DNA of 64,000 nt from Apostichopus japonicus (lineage: Eukaryota; Echinodermata; Holothuroidea; Aspidochirotida; Stichopodidae), in NCBI RefSeq assembly GCF_037975245.1, contig NC_092570.1, positions 12,749,001-12,813,000 on the forward strand, given 5' to 3'. Shown here in pieces: positions 47,901 to 59,400 of this stretch. The position numbers and the translations under genes were made by a program. The stretch's first letter is position 1. Every line of letters begins with the position of its first letter. The notes beneath the pieces are model-generated. The model had not been told where the DNA came from and did no database searches. It saw only the letters and a program-made list of their open reading frames with translations.

Positions 47901-49031
47901 ATTTGTTTCAAAGGAAATAAACAGATGAACGAGTGAAGGAAAAAATCATTTAAACATCTAGAGGATTAGTAGCACGGTGAGGCAAATTGCTCATATCCCT
48001 CATAAATACTAGAAGATGATGATTTGTTTACTATCGGCATCTCCATGACATAAAAGTGGATGAAGGTTTGTAGAGGCAATCTAAACACATATAAAAAACA
48101 TAATTGTTGATCAAACTAGTTCAAAGATAATTTCTTATTTGGTGCAATAAATTAGTCCATTTGCCTCCAGTTCCCTCTCACCATTCTGCTACCTCACTTG
48201 TTCTCCGTTTGGGTAACATTTTCATATTGAAATATTCTTATTTCTCATCATCGTAACTTAATATATTCATTCTCTTGTTCGTCATCAGGATGGTTGGGTT
48301 CAGTTCAGCGCCATCCCTGAGCCAGCATGTCCACCCAGATCTACAGGGCTCTGCCACCAAGACAGCTAAAGCAGTGGAAGAGTTTGGCATCAGTATCGAA
48401 GAACTCCTCATGAAATATGGCAAGGGTGTCGTGGACCAACAGTTCTTGCTCTGGAGAGTAGCAGAAGCAGCTATTGATATTTATGGAATGGTGGCCACAC
48501 TTTCAAGGTAACAGTTAGGAATCTTTAGTAGGTCCTTATGGCTCTCATAAATGTGGGTGGGTGGGTTGAAGTTCTAGCTATGGAGGTAACATCAAGTTGG
48601 CAATAGGTCTTATGGCAGTGCCCGATGCAAAGGGGTGAGGGGGTCACAGCCAGGGGCTGTCTAAACTGTAGAATTGAACACTCTAAATAGTCTGTGAAGT
48701 ATTTGGAGAGTAGCTCTGGAAGTAGCTCTGCAACTTTCTATCAATGTTTAGCATGATAAACCTAAGGGCAAATAGGGATAACTTTAAATTAATAAAACTG
48801 TTGTGTTTCTTCCGTAGGACATCAAGATCACTCAGTGAAGGGGTTGCTAGTTCAGAGTACGAGGCCAACATCTGTAACCTGTTCTGCAACGAAGCCGCCG
48901 AACGTGTGAGCGGCAACCTGAGATCTCTCAAGTCCAGTACGCAGAGAGGTAATTACCAGAAGATTTCATCCATCGCTCAGGAGATGGTGAAGAACGGAGA
49001 AGTCTGTCAGAAGCATCCCCTCGGGTTTTAA
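29970..49031 (+). CDS. ACADVL: Very-long-chain acyl-CoA dehydrogenase, mitochondrial (15 coding exons)
   Basis: Catalyses the first step of mitochondrial beta-oxidation of long-chain acyl-CoAs, using FAD and passing electrons to ETF at the inner membrane. Exons: 29970-30040, 35937-36024, 36195-36267, 37624-37688, 38545-38679, 40021-40289, 40746-40874, 41274-41368, 42448-42551, 43119-43310, 44082-44144, 45207-45308, 47556-47653, 48289-48507, 48818-49031. All have GT-AG borders and compatible phases, totalling 1917 nt (638 residues; human 655). Exon 1 encodes an Arg/Ser/Ala-rich mitochondrial presequence. Visible motifs: [24 protein letters not shown] (199-209, dehydrogenase signature 1), the second signature with [11 protein letters not shown], and FEGTND with catalytic Glu446. 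The C-terminal extension typical of VLCAD is present and ends HPLGF. ACAD9 is the nearest alternative, but the N-terminal segment and C-terminus match ACADVL better. Intron 1 is 5.9 kb; introns carry poly-G tracts, SINE and LINE relics and a minisatellite. TTCTGTTCCAG just before ATG could be an acceptor for an upstream 5' UTR exon. Confidence 0.97.
30227..30495 (+). repeat. 41-bp direct repeat pair in ACADVL intron 1
   Basis: CAAGCAGTGGAATACAAATC continuing to GATTCATGAAC occurs near 30227 and again near 30454, with one difference in the shared part. The spacing is about 230 bp. Confidence 0.8.
31994..32023. repeat. perfect 11-bp hairpin in ACADVL intron 1
   Basis: ACCATGGAGGT (31994-32004) and ACCTCCATGGT (32013-32023) are exact inverses around an 8-base T-rich loop. 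Confidence 0.9.
35368..35545 (+). repeat. 92-bp tandem duplication in ACADVL intron 1
   Basis: AATGTTCAAAGCACATCGTT starts at 35368 and again at 35460. Each copy continues through CCATGCCAAGTAAG and ends in a C-rich tract. Two copies only. Confidence 0.85.
37921..37985 (+). repeat. 15-bp tandem repeat in ACADVL intron 4
   Basis: Four near-perfect copies of AAAATACCTGTGTAC. No other feature. Confidence 0.9.
38220..38510 (+). pseudogene. LINE 3' end relic with (ATT)n tail in ACADVL intron 4
   Basis: The frame from 38318 reads [10 protein letters not shown], then [12 protein letters not shown], with a stop at 38417-38419. This is the common C-terminal end of CR1/L2-like reverse transcriptases. 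About 60 bases later the sequence ends in TATTATTATTATTATT. It is broken upstream. It lies directly before exon 5 (acceptor at 38544). Confidence 0.8.
43800..44010 (-). mobile_element. tRNA-derived SINE (family 1) in ACADVL intron 10
   Basis: On the minus strand: TAGTTGGTTAGTGTGTCCGC (A-box region), GGTTCGAATCCTGGTGGAGG (B box), then GAAGTTTTTTCACTGTTCTG and a 110-bp body. It is bordered on both sides by TATATA runs, possibly the target. It lies about 70 bp upstream of exon 11. Confidence 0.75.
44660..44905 (+). repeat. dispersed 'GAGATATC' repeat, copy 2
   Basis: Two internal units with GGTGGAGGTC(A/G)AAGGTCATTT and a GTAAACATG end (one followed by ATATCTCAA). This is the reverse complement of the family at 2030-2275. 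Confidence 0.55.
45608..47440 (+). repeat. 77-bp minisatellite, about 24 copies, in ACADVL intron 12
   Basis: Each unit reads GATGAGAGGCAGGGGATG, TTTTAGTTGAGAACTAAATG, then CAGTCAAGCAGTATTTAT. Units are almost identical. Two types alternate: type A (GAGAGG with GGTAATATA) and type B (mostly GAGGGG with GGTAACATA, often CAAGTAG). Every unit has a perfect small hairpin, TTTAGTT-GAG-AACTAAA. The last two units have GCACGG in place of GCATGG. It lies about 115 bp upstream of exon 13. Confidence 0.95.
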
Positions 49032-49182
49032 AACCGGAAAAAAAGTCTTGTTTTAACTTTGAAGATTAATACTTTGTGAGGCAAATATAGGATGTTGCAG
49101 ATTATATTTTCGTAGCAATATTGTGTATCATGTAAATATATCAAGTTATGGTTTAGAGGCTACCATTGTGTGAAATTATTGT

Positions 49183-49188
49183 AATAAA
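49183..49188 (+). terminator. poly(A) signal of ACADVL
   Basis: AATAAA 152 bases after the stop codon, in the TTATTGTAATAAAAATG context. Good position for the 3' end. Confidence 0.65.
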
Positions 49189-51448
49189 AATGAGAGACTT
49201 TTAAGTCAAACATGCATCATTGTCTTTTCTAAATCATTATGTTTTTAGATATAAAATATAAAATGTATCATTTTACTAGTTTGCTTCCTGTAAGATGCAT
49301 CTCCACAGTTGATAAGTCATATCATTTCTGATATCTGAGAATAGGAATATTTTGAATTGATTAAGCTGGATGTCATCAAACAACATCTCTGGCCTAAGTT
49401 ATGTAATTGTTTACATTTCTACTTACAGAGCCTGTGGGCTTCCCATCTGATACTGTTTAAATGGTTCATAAACATTATAATTGAGTTAAGGGAAACTAAC
49501 TATGTACGAAGTTGTAATTCTGCTGTAAATGTAACCACTCACTATTGAATCGGTATTGTTATATAGCCCTTGATATTATTTATTGTCTTTTTTAAGACGA
49601 CTTATTCACAAACCAGTTGTTGATTGGTTGATTGGTATTGGAAGGTTTTAGAACTGTAATAGAGTTTATTGTTACATTGAAGGTGCACTAACCATTTTAT
49701 TTTTCTCCCCTTTGACCCTGAAATGTATTTATATGGTATTAATAGTGTGTACAAGATACTGAAGATGACTTCATAAACTTAAACACAACAATTTGCCACC
49801 TGAAAAAAATGTAATAAATATAGTGTTATGTAACATAACATGAGATGCATTACATACTTTCATTCATTATTAATTATGTACCTCGTAATGAATGTGGTTC
49901 TTGTTTTGTTTGACTTGTTAATATCATTGATACATTACGAATGGTTGTAACTTCTGCCTTAATTGTCTTTGTATACTAAATTGGCCATTTTTAAGTCAGG
50001 GTGGTAAACACTACTTTTCAAAGCTAAAACATATTGATATAAGAACAATTGTAACTGAACAAACATGTGCTTCAACCTTGTTACACTTCACTTGCTTGTT
50101 GAGGATCATAGTTTCTGTAAAGTAGAATAACTTAAAATTTATCTCATTTTAATGTCACCAGCATTCCCCCCCCCCCCCTTAAGCAAGCTGAAATTACTTG
50201 AAATACAAAAGTAGGCAACAAACTGTCTCTTTGAGGAAAGCTGGTCTTACTTATGGCAGTTACATTGGACAAACATTGAGGGAGGGGGGGGGGGGGTGAT
50301 GTATAAAGTGCAAACAATTTTTGTTTTCATTTCTTTCTTTTTTTCATCTTTTTTGCTTGCATGCGGTTGATTTCATCATTTTTCGAAACTGTCATTTGTT
50401 TTTTCTCCTTTGTGTTATCCTCCCTCCCCCTTGTTATGTATTTTTTTGGTGGGGGGGGGGGATTTATAGTTAACAGAAATTATAGTGTAAAGCTATCAAG
50501 CTGTACAGCTATTTCCATTCTAAATGAGAATAAATTACATTGTCCATAATGTTGATAGCAACCATACACTAATTATAAATGAAGGTTTCATGAAATAATA
50601 GCTACACAGCGCCCTCATTTCACTCAAAATGCTGCTTTCAACAACAAAAAACGGAAGTTTGATATAAGTTCTTTTAATCATATCTTCTTTTCACTACCTC
50701 ATGTGACATTCAATAAAATATTGTTGAATTCACCTGAAATAGTGCGTTTTGAAATAACCATTGACGTGAAGTATTTACACATAAATACAAGGGAATCCCA
50801 GAACCTCAAATTATCCTGTCCTTGTGTTGTAATTTATTGTAATTTTTTAGTAGTAGGTTTGCACAATGCAGACCTTGTTAATAGATAGCTTTAAGGCACA
50901 ACACTAATGTTGACATGTTACATAGTCTCGTGTACTACTTATATCGGTCAAGGTTTCATGTGTATACACCACTCAAATGACCCTTGAAGTATTAGAGGAT
51001 CATCAGTTAAAGTGACTGGACCACTGAGTCTAGCTCACAGACTACCAGGTCGCACCAGGTCACTCAGAACTTGCAACACAAACCTCAGACTTGTATGGGC
51101 CCCAAACCAAATAACATGTGTAAAATACATTACAGATTTGTCAAGGATATATGGTGTTATCATCCAACGGGGTTCTGTCGTTCGTATCAAGTTGTAAAAA
51201 CGTTTCCATTGATATATTAGGAATTATTATTTTTAAATGGATTAACATGTAGACCTGTACCGCGGAACCGAAGACACCGTCTATGTAGCCTTAAAGGAGC
51301 ATTCCAGACGTTTAGTTTAAGTTTGAATATCTTGAGAAACAGAATAGCTATAGTAACATTACTACCAATCCACCCAAGCACTTTTATTATACTTGAACGT
51401 ATCAAGACTAAATTATGCGTACTAAGTCATCCTTAAATCTGTGGAGTT
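49189..51448. other. noncoding interval downstream of ACADVL
   Basis: AT-rich sequence without a supported gene. C or G homopolymer runs occur at 50166, 50282 and 50450. The open frames present (60-63 residues) have no recognisable features. Confidence 0.45.
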
Positions 51449-51456
51449 GCGGGAGG

Positions 51457-52812
51457 CAGGGACGTAGCCAGGGGGGGGAGCAGGGGGAGCGACCGCTCCC
51501 CCCCCCTTTCAGTGTCGATTTTTTTTTTTAAACTGTTGTTTTTTTAGCATGGTATTTTGTCAGTGCTCTTTTGATCTTGAATACTCGTCAGCTCCGTTAA
51601 CTCGATTATAATCGTAGTAACATTCACGCCTACTGATTCAACTACTAACTTAGTTTGGCAGATGCAATTAGCTAAATTTAGCCTATAGCCTATTACAAGC
51701 CTACAGTTGGCCACTGCGTAATAAAATACATATTGCCTACCTAACCGCACTCTATGGAATGTCACGAACCGTATGCACAACAACGTCGACAACGTTCGTT
51801 CTCATCCTTTCTATGATTCGTCCTAAGTTGTGCACGAACAGCATGTTATGAAGCTAAGCAATAGCAATCGTACGTGATACGCACTTCCTATAAATAATTA
51901 TTACACTGCTAACGATAACGATATTTGTTTTTAGGCCACTGCATATCTGGCTATATTACAAAATATGAAAGTTTATATTGTCCATCAGTTAAGTTCGTCA
52001 AATGTATTAAAGTCCAGACATTGGACAATAAACAAGAATCATCCTACTGGAAAAATTGTAAACCCATATTTCAAATCCATAAGCTTACTGGACGAGTTTA
52101 AGAGTCCAGACAGGAATAACTATTGAAATGAACGTAGCAAGAATATGGCTAAATTAGGTGACCTAGTCTTCTAATTTAGGCTGCCATTTCTATCGCGTGC
52201 CGTTTCATTCAACACTCTACCCGCCGGAAAAGTCTAGAATCCGATCTTGTCAGTTTTTTTAACATCTAGTTAAGAACCCGTTTACGCAGATAATATTTCA
52301 GTTGAGAAAACAGTTGAGAAATTTGCATCAGATGGCAATCGTCGGATAGCTCTCGCCTTCTCTAATATTAGGCTAACTTAAACATTTACAGTTGTATCAA
52401 AGACAATTACTGGCTATAGTTGTATCAAAGACATTTCTGGCCTATCTATATATGTATCTACAAGTATCATCAGTTGAAAAGTAAGACTACTCTGTACATG
52501 TACTTTGCTAATTTTAAATACCGAACATTATAGTATTGAATTACGTACTATTTTAACTCGTTTGTTTTTTTTGGTTTAAAAGTGATATTGAATGAGGTGT
52601 CTCAAGTTAGCAAGAGGCCATGGAACCAGAATGAACACTCGGGAAGGGCCGTTTCCGGCCATCTGGGGGGTTCGTAAAACCAAAAATTTTCTTGTACGCT
52701 CCGCGCCAACCGATGGTGGCGCTCCGCTCAGATAGTCGTGCCTACAATTTTGAAAATCCATATCAGTCGTAAAAAGTGCTCCCCCCCTTTCAAATTCCTG
52801 GCTACGTCGCTG
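51457..52812. mobile_element. hAT-like element, 1356 bp, perfect 8-bp target duplication
   Basis: Left end CAGGGACGTAGCCAGG and right end (reverse complement) CAGCGACGTAGCCAGG match at 15 of 16 positions. GCGGGAGG flanks both sides (51449-51456 and 52813-52820). The shared core (ACGCTCCGCGCCAACCGATGG to GCGCTCCGCTCAGATAGT) lies at 52694-52737, close to the right end, so this copy is inverted relative to the one at 26665. No transposase; non-autonomous. Confidence 0.88.
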
Positions 52813-52820
52813 GCGGGAGG

Positions 52821-55318
52821 GGTGGGGAGGTGGAAGGGGAGGGGATCAGGCATTTCGCACAGCCTTGTTAGTAAACCATATACCCTCGATCTGTTCGTTA
52901 CACGTTGTCGTACGAGAGAGATACGTATTCCATATCAGTACTTCAAAGTACAACTATATTACCTGCACTTCCACGAGATTTAAACATCCAGGGGGTATAG
53001 ATGATTATAAGAATATACCCATATCACGTTCTGAACTTCCACTTGGGGGGGGGGGGGTGATGGGGTTGGGAGGAGGACCCTCAACATGGTAGTCGGCTTC
53101 AACAATCTCAGGACCACCTTCCCCACCCCTGTTTTTGAAATCCTAGATCCGCTCCTGGTCTAGGTATACAAATGCTCTGAAAGTGTTGTATGCTGAGAAA
53201 AAATACTCAAGTTACAAAAACTGGAATTTCTCAACTTATGTTGTGACATTAATGCAATAAACCTATACCATAAGCGCCTCAGTCAGTGTATTTATACGGC
53301 GTGCAGGGGTGATGGAACCGGGTGTTTTTTTTTTTTTTTTTCACGAAATAATAAAGTCACGAAAAGTTACGTCATCACCATAGGAAACTTTCACTTCGAG
53401 GTTACCAAAATGTCTGCATCTATTCGTTGCAAGGAAGATATACCCGTTCAAAATTACCCGAAGCTTTTTGTAAATATATATATGTAGACATGTATGGAAT
53501 TGGTTTAGACATATTAAGCACACTAGTATCGTATGATTTACTTTGATCGAAGTTCTCTGTGAAGGCGTTATTCGATAACATCGCACAGTGAAAGTTTTGT
53601 ACATATGGGTGCATAAAACACGCGCTATAGGCGTATATGTATTATAACTGTGTACACAGTTCAGTGACAGAAATATATAATACTGCACACTATACTGTTT
53701 TGCGCATATTCATTTAAAGACTCGTGAACTCGCGTCGTGAACTTCGTGAAGTTGATTTTAGAACGGTTCACGAATCTTGGATTACTTAAACACGAACCCA
53801 ATGGAATGTAGCATATGGATCATAAGTAAGGTCAACAGGTGATCCAAACAATAAAAGTAAAGTTCGGGCGTTTGAATGGAAACCCCGTAACTAGACTTAA
53901 AGTGTCAACGGTAACTCAGCGTATGTCTTCGAACTTCCAAGCGATGGTCATCATTGATGCTGACGTCACGAGCAATCTGATTGGCTGAAAATTCCGTAAT
54001 TGAAAACCTGTTTGGGAGAAACAAATTCGCAGCCGGGTGGGGTTCACAGTGGGAATGCGCCCCAGGTTTGTAAAAACTTCAATAGAGCCCATTTTAATAG
54101 GAATTGCTCCTGTTTGGTACCAAAATATATCATTCCCATTTTTTGTAATTAAACAATATTCCCTTTGTTGACAAAATTAAACAGCATTAACATTTTAACA
54201 TTCTTATTGGAAAATGCCGTTTAGTTAAAAACGAAAGACGAAGAAAATGGAATGCAAAGAGGGCCCATTTTGTCCGTAACTTTCCCACTCAAATCAAAGT
54301 CACATACCCCAGTCCCTCTCAAAGTTTTGTACTTACCCCCTCTATTTTTAAACAATGCCATATCTAGGGCTTCAGGGGTCAAAGTTTCAAGAATGAGAGC
54401 AGGGGCCCTTCCGTGACTCTTTCATGTAAACAGCTCTGAACCCTTACACATAAAAAAAAAACACAAGGTTGCGGGTGGCTATCTTGCTTGCTTACCAGTG
54501 GTGGTCCTCTCTGACTCAAAATGTAGGAAACCAGCTCCTTGGGGCGGATATTGCTGGCCCTAGTTAAATGAACTTCAACCCTCTTCCGCGGTCCACGGTG
54601 GCGGGGGATATGACCCTGTAAAGTCTGATGAAATCACCATGAGGGTACCAGGACAACCGCAAATATTAAATGAAACAGGATTTTCTGATTGTTTTTTTTT
54701 AATTGCAGATTCTACCAACAACAAAAAATGAAACGATTTGCTTGAAGAAAGAACAATGGGGGTAAAAGAAAGCATGAAAATTATATCTCTTAATAAGAGA
54801 AAGTAAGGAGTTGTCTTCAACTTCATAAACTAGCATTTTGAAACTAGTTTCGTTGGACCTGCGAAGTACATAAATGAAGGCACTGGATCATACATTTCGT
54901 CTGTTACAAGGACACATCGCGGTATAATACAACACTATTATATTGGATCGTATAGTTATGTACATAGCAACCATTTTGTGAGTGATCGTCAGTACAACGT
55001 GTGCCGTCAACCCCCGTTCCCCAATTTCACACATGTGAAAATATACATATATTAATTACTGTCGGTAGTTTTAATACTGACTGCATAAGAGATTCAACGG
55101 GTGAAGGTTACTCCTATCGTAGCAATGAAAAAGTATCAAACTGCAGGTCTTAAATTAAGCATCAATTGTCAACCCTGCTCAAGTAATTTCGATTACGTGT
55201 TACCAAGATTCAGAACGTCGTTGCATGTAGTGATATGATTTACACTGGTATCAGATAAACATATGGATAACATATCAGATGACAGATGACATATCAGATA
55301 ACATACCAGATAAACATG
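52821..55318. other. noncoding interval
   Basis: No supported gene. A hAT-like terminus, AATCCTAGATCCGCTCCTG, ends near 53157 without a located partner. A 115-residue minus-strand frame (53688-53341) has no domain I can recognise. Poly-G and poly-T runs occur at 53045 and 53326. Confidence 0.4.
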
Positions 55319-55556
55319 GAGTGTTAGCTCAGTGTTTAACGCCGGTGCCTTTCAATCATAAGGTCCCCGGTTCGAGTCACTCTCAGATTAATTTATATAT
55401 ATCGTCCAGTTACAGAGTTGTTGACAATTAACAATTCATAATCATGGACGTTAAATATGAATGTAAGAGACTGACTTCGGTCAGCTTGCGGCTTTGATAA
55501 GCCAATGAGGCTTCTTCGCGAGTTCCTGCTTGCAGGAGGATCTTATATACATATAC
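55319..55556 (+). mobile_element. tRNA-derived SINE (family 3), copy 1
   Basis: The tRNA-like head GAGTGTTAGCTCAGTG (A box TTAGCTCAGTG) is followed by GGTTCGAGTCACTC (B box), with GAGTG/CACTC able to pair as an acceptor-like stem. A body about 160 bp long follows (GTTGTTGACAATTAACAATTC; GGCTTTGATAAGCCAATGAGG). Nearly identical to 63606-63858. Not a functional tRNA. Confidence 0.85.
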
Positions 55557-56298
55557 ATCATCATTATTACACAAATCGATAATTCATTTTTATGCAAATA
55601 TCGCTTAAAAGGTTCAATTCATTTGTACTTTAAACTGACATCGAATGCGACGAGCACACTGAGACAAAACTTGATTGAAAGCAGACGAGAGCAACGGAAA
55701 AACAACCTGGAAGAAATTTCGTAATTACCAGAGTCCCAAAATAGCAAGAAAAAAGGCAAGGCAAATGTGGTATACTTATTGATCAAACAACATTGAACTA
55801 AATCCATAAAACAAACTGGAAGATTATGTGACAAATAGTCCATCCCCTATAAACGACCATCCCTTATCATCGACCCATCCACCTCTCACTTAATGGACAC
55901 CGCATTCCGCGGTATGAAATGTGCCATGTATTACATTAACCTTAAAGCAACATTCAATAATCTGTAGTTGGCCCGTATCATTGTCATATTATTTAAATCC
56001 ATTTTTCTGATAGGCCTTGTTTTACATATATTGTTCTTTAGAGGTTTCAACTCTTTAGGAAACTTAATTACAATCCCCATACATGGCATGGGTATATTGT
56101 AACCATCTAGCCATATACTGTTATTCGACTCGAAAATACATTCTCCCTCCTTCCTTCGCTCCCTCCCCTGTCCCTCCCCACCCCACCCCGAAAATGGTGT
56201 AAATTAGTAAGTTTGGTTTATATCTGTTCACGTTCAAGTTAATTGATCAAACAGAAGAAAAATGCTTGACTGTATAAAAACAAAGACAAGGAACACTT
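55557..56298. other. noncoding, downstream of the LAMP-like gene
   Basis: No gene found. Includes a C-rich stretch at 56148-56189. The 64- to 74-residue frames here show no features. Confidence 0.4.
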
Positions 56299-56304
56299 TT
56301 TATT
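56299..56304 (-). terminator. candidate poly(A) signal of the LAMP-like gene
   Basis: AATAAA on the minus strand about 140 bases after the stop codon at 56444. Positional inference. Confidence 0.5.
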
Positions 56305-56443
56305 TGATTACATTATACCTGATCAAATTTTGAAATATCACTGAAGAGCAACTGTTTATCATGTACAAACAAACAAACAAACTATTATTTTGTACTGCGT
56401 TGAATCCATTGCCCTTCTTGTTTACGATTTGAAATTAATACAT

Positions 56444-59400
56444 TTAAACACTTTGGTAGGAATCACGTTTGCTCTTACAACAACACATGATTGCTACAAG
56501 AGCAAAGACTAGAACAGCGCCACCACAGACGGATATAATAATAATCCACATTGTAGACAAACCTTCCTCTTCACTACTGCATTCAACAACTGCAAGGAAG
56601 ATAACAAGAAAAACAAGTCTTGATAAAGATTGAAAAACTAAAGAAAATACATTAAGAAGGAAGAAGAAATGTTACCCACAATCGTAATGTGAAAAACTTT
56701 CAAATATATTTATTGACACATAAAGAGAAATGCATCTCCCCTTATAATGTCCGAAGTAGACCATAATCAAGTTTCCCTCCAACCAGCCGTACCCCCTTGC
56801 ACCATATTGTCCAATATAATGATTATACCCCACCCCCCCCCCCCCTCCACCCTCTTCCTTCCTCCTACTAAACAGGTACAATTTATGGGTCAATAACACC
56901 GCACTTTTCTTATAATCACTTTACCGTGTGATGCCACGATATGCGAGTATTATTGTCTCCTTTACTAAATGCCGTTTAATGAATCAATATTTCTTCATAA
57001 GTATAGTCATACTCGAGGATATGCACTCCATATGGTGGATTGAACGTCTTCACCAACCAAACTGGTAAATAGTTTAGAATTATTATCTTACCTTCTCCAA
57101 ACTTGCCGTCATTTCTCTGCGCAAACGGTTGGAACTTATACTCCACAAAGTGAATATAATCTAAATGGACATCTTTGCAGTGTAAGGAGTTACCGAGTGG
57201 TGCGGAGGCAAATTCGAAATCTTTAACCTCCCATTCGTTGATGAGTGTTGTACCGTTATCGGTATCTTTTATCAGAGAGAGACACAATGAAGAAACGGGT
57301 CATGAACACCAGGATACGTAATTCAAATGATACGGGAAATAGAGATCAAATTAATGGTTGTGGATATTGACTTCTAAAGCAAACTTCATTTTTGTTTGTA
57401 GGGACAAGGTAGTTTTCGGCGTGTCGTTGTATCAAGTTCATCCATTTTCTTGGAAAAGAATGGGAAAATACCCACAGGTTTAGATCAATAGATAAAGCAA
57501 GACAAAAAACGACATTTCCAAAGTAGACCCCCCCCCCCTTGTGTTTCTTAATGATATCTTCATAATCACTTATAGTATGTTTAAAACTTACGATATGTAG
57601 CTATAGGAAAACAAACTTCATAGAATACAGAAGATATAGTTTACATAACTTTTCGTTCTCTTACTTGGAGAAAGTTTTGAGCTTCTGTTTTTCAGTCATT
57701 GTATCTCTACCCTCCTCAAAACCCCCTTCATGCCATGATTTATCCCCTCAACATGACCAGGTGGGCCAGGTATTTCTTACCTTCGCTGTAGCTGCCATTT
57801 ACCAATACCACCGTGTAGTCGTTTTCCATCGCCTCAAAGCTTAGGCCCAGGGTCCAGTCGTGTTCATCCACATTCCAGACGAGTTCGATGTAGGCGGTTT
57901 CAAGGTCCTTGGGGCATTCTTCAGGACCCTTCACAACCGAGGCGGTTTCGGGGATATCAGATTGTATCTTGTCTCCTTCCTGCGTCTGGACAAGTATAGA
58001 AGTTTTGGTTAACCATAAGATAGTGACGTACCTGGAGTAGTTGGTACCCGTGGCGAATCTTACCTTTAATTGTCACTTCGTGCAGGGGATGCTTTCTTAG
58101 GGGAGGGTCGATAATTTGAGATAATTTTTGATTATGTAGGGTGGCTTAGATGCAAACTGGTGTTATCGTTGGCAAAGCTTTGAACTGCTTATATGATCAA
58201 TATGTGGCATTGCAACCCCCCCCCCCCTTTGGTACCGGGCGACTGCCCCCCTTTGGTACCCGGGCGACTGCGCCCGCCCTTCCCCATCTCCGCATAGTAC
58301 GCCACTGCCATAAGATATGGTTACCAATGTGTTATGCTAGCATTTCTTTAAAAAATATAATTCATGACGTTGTTTTGACGTAATTGTGTAGATATAGCTG
58401 TGGACGTTGTCATTGCTATTTACTTGGGAACGTTATTTGCTTAATGTCAAAGGTCATATGTTCCTTAAACTCAATTGAATATTCTCTGCTGTGTTTCTAC
58501 TTAACCGGTTTTGTGAAATGACACTTCAGAGAATATAATACATTCCTAGTAATCTATCTGACCCCCAAACAAATCTTATAACCACCGAAATGCGAGTTTG
58601 AGTTCATTTGAGCTATTTTTTCCCGTTTTAACTATTTTATTCCAAACACAAAATCATTATCGTAAAGCACCTCAATCATCTAAACCACGAGGGGGCAAGA
58701 AATTGATTTGACGGACCACAGAGAAAATATGTATACTCTATCCGCGGGTCACAAGAAGCCCATAACACTGTAGAATGTTCCTTACTACCGCATTGTTCAT
58801 GAGAGATAGTCACCTCAGCCGCATAGCCAGGAATTTGCCAAGGGAGGGGAGTATGGCGGGCCGCGAATTTCTTTTTCCTGAACCTTTCGGGCAGTGTACG
58901 TGGAGTTTAGCCAATCAGAGCGAGGCTGTGTTGATGACGTACTACAGTTAAGATGGCGGCGTGCTTACCAAATGTTGAAGTGGGGAAATCACATTCGATA
59001 AGTCAACGTAATTGTTGTACTACAGCAGAAGGTATGTAGGCCTTGCAATAATGACACGGATTATTGTGGAAACTACCAATATTTGTTGTAAACTGATTTA
59101 TTATGCAATAAATCCTCTCTTTTAAATTGTTCCAGAATGAATATCTGTTTCCCTTGTCAATTTTTCTAGCCAGTCATCTGCCTTTAAATTAGGATAAACT
59201 TTCCTAAAACGGATGTACCACATTTTGGGGCTGAGACCGATTTCCCTCTAATAAGATCTAGAAGGAAAATAAACAAAAGAAACTATATATATTTTCGCCA
59301 CACTATCTACGGAGATGACCATGCACTAAAACCATAACTACATAACTACTTGGACATGGGGAAAAGTGGAGGGAAAATCCACACGGGGGCTCAAACTCGC

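Noticed and set aside
55319-55390. Functional tRNA gene
   Set aside because: A and B boxes are present, but the cloverleaf is imperfect and the sequence continues into a repeated SINE body also found at 63606. The same reasoning applies to 16225, 24357 and 43990.
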